Source: an uncultured Bacteroidota bacterium (GTDB lineage: Bacteria; Bacteroidota; Bacteroidia; Bacteroidales; VadinHA17). Taken from it: a stretch of DNA of 5,576 nt. The notes under the pieces were generated by a model that saw nothing but the letters and a program-made list of their open reading frames with translations, had not been told where the DNA came from and did not search any database. Position 1 is the stretch's first letter, and every line of letters begins with the position of its first letter. Shown one piece after another: positions 5,293 to 5,576 of this stretch. The translations under genes were made by a program, and so were the position numbers. The stretch is taken from positions 1 through 5,576 of the forward strand of contig CAIPJU010000661.1 of assembly GCA_903865465.1 (NCBI GenBank). The letters are read 5' to 3'.

Positions 5293-5505
5293 ATGGAGAA
5301 TCTGGAATTACGGAATCAGATAAAGGTTCAGAGAGCAATAAAAAATATAACTCAGGAAGAACTTGCCGCTGCTATTGGTGTTACAAGGAAGACCATCAAT
5401 ACAATTGAAAATGGCAAATTTGTTCCCTCAACAATTCTGGCAATTAAGATGGCAAGGTTTTTTGCCATTAGGGTTGAGGAATTATTTGAATTGATTGAAA
5501 AATAG
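5293..5505 (+). CDS. Small XRE-family helix-turn-helix transcriptional regulator
   Basis: Role: DNA-binding regulator, probably a dimeric repressor. Seen: 70 residues made up almost entirely of one helix-turn-helix domain. Helix 1 is about 4-17. The motif proper is QEELAAAIGVTRKTINTIEN (21-40), with helix 2 at Q21-I28, a turn at G29-V30 and recognition helix 3 at about R32-E39. It is followed by GKFVPSTILAIKMARFF and a closing helix VEELFELIE. The pattern R-K-x-I-x-x-I-E-x-G-K-x-x-P-S is the classic small Xre/YozG-like type that lacks any sensor domain. The start at 5293 is one base after the stop of the membrane protein gene, so the two are almost certainly co-transcribed and translationally coupled. 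The palindrome at the operon promoter is its likely operator. Confidence 0.93.
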   Translation: MENLELRNQIKVQRAIKNITQEELAAAIGVTRKTINTIENGKFVPSTILAIKMARFFAIRVEELFELIEK

Positions 5506-5576
5506 GATACCGATTGCGAAAAATAATTAAATGTCGTTTCGTTAACGCTTTTTTATAATCGTTTTATCAGATAAAA
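5506..5576. other. Downstream region with palindromes, cut off by the window end
   Basis: Contains CGTTAACG (5540-5547), followed by a T-run and, at the very end, TTTTATC-A-GATAAAA (5562-5576), a perfect seven-base inverted repeat. The reverse complement AGCGTTAACG shares AGCGTTA with the operon leader at 4828-4834. A weak terminator or a second regulatory site is possible; the T-run at 5549-5554 lacks a convincing stem before it. Confidence 0.3.

Noticed and set aside
5293..5505. XRE protein as the antitoxin of a toxin-antitoxin pair
   Set aside because: The partner is a four-helix membrane protein with no known toxin fold or motif, and the regulator lacks any extra toxin-binding domain.

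Overview
This AT-rich window looks like chromosomal DNA from a member of the Bacteroidota. Two promoter-like sites match the phylum's -7 consensus TAnnTTTG, at 3831-3838 and 4796-4803. The second also has a TTTG -33 element 20 bp upstream. Start codons follow A-rich leaders without strong Shine-Dalgarno sequences, and the protein families are common in that phylum. The Bacteroidota assignment is an inference; no rRNA or tRNA gene is present.

Layout. Positions 102-1894 hold a DoxX-like membrane protein gene cut in two by a complete IS4-family insertion sequence (249-1673). The IS has imperfect terminal inverted repeats and an 11-bp target duplication. Removing the IS and one duplicate restores an open 118-codon gene exactly. 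Positions 1895-2416 contain a strong GC-rich hairpin (1944-1983) and a 53-codon remnant of a flavin-dependent oxidoreductase (2171-2332) that stops just after its FAD-binding motif. An intact dihydrofolate reductase-like (RibD C-terminal domain) gene follows at 2417-2974. Positions 2975-3275 carry no protein gene but hold a GC-rich, self-complementary segment that may be a structured RNA or a group II intron remnant. Positions 3276-3732 look like a frameshifted gene for a small exported protein. An intact class I SAM-dependent methyltransferase lies at 3874-4590 behind its own promoter. The last block (4857-5505) is a tight two-gene operon: a four-helix membrane protein and a 70-residue XRE-type repressor, one base apart. 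A GTAACC-CTTA-GGTTAC palindrome at the promoter is a likely operator.

How the parts relate. All genes lie on the + strand, but no single pathway is evident. The first two thirds read as a decaying accessory stretch: one IS-split gene, one truncated gene, one frameshifted gene and repeat-like hairpins between two intact small enzymes. The final operon looks intact and probably autoregulated. The most secure noteworthy result is the fully resolved IS insertion. The most open ones are the 2990-3180 structured segment and the membrane protein/XRE module with its operator-like site.
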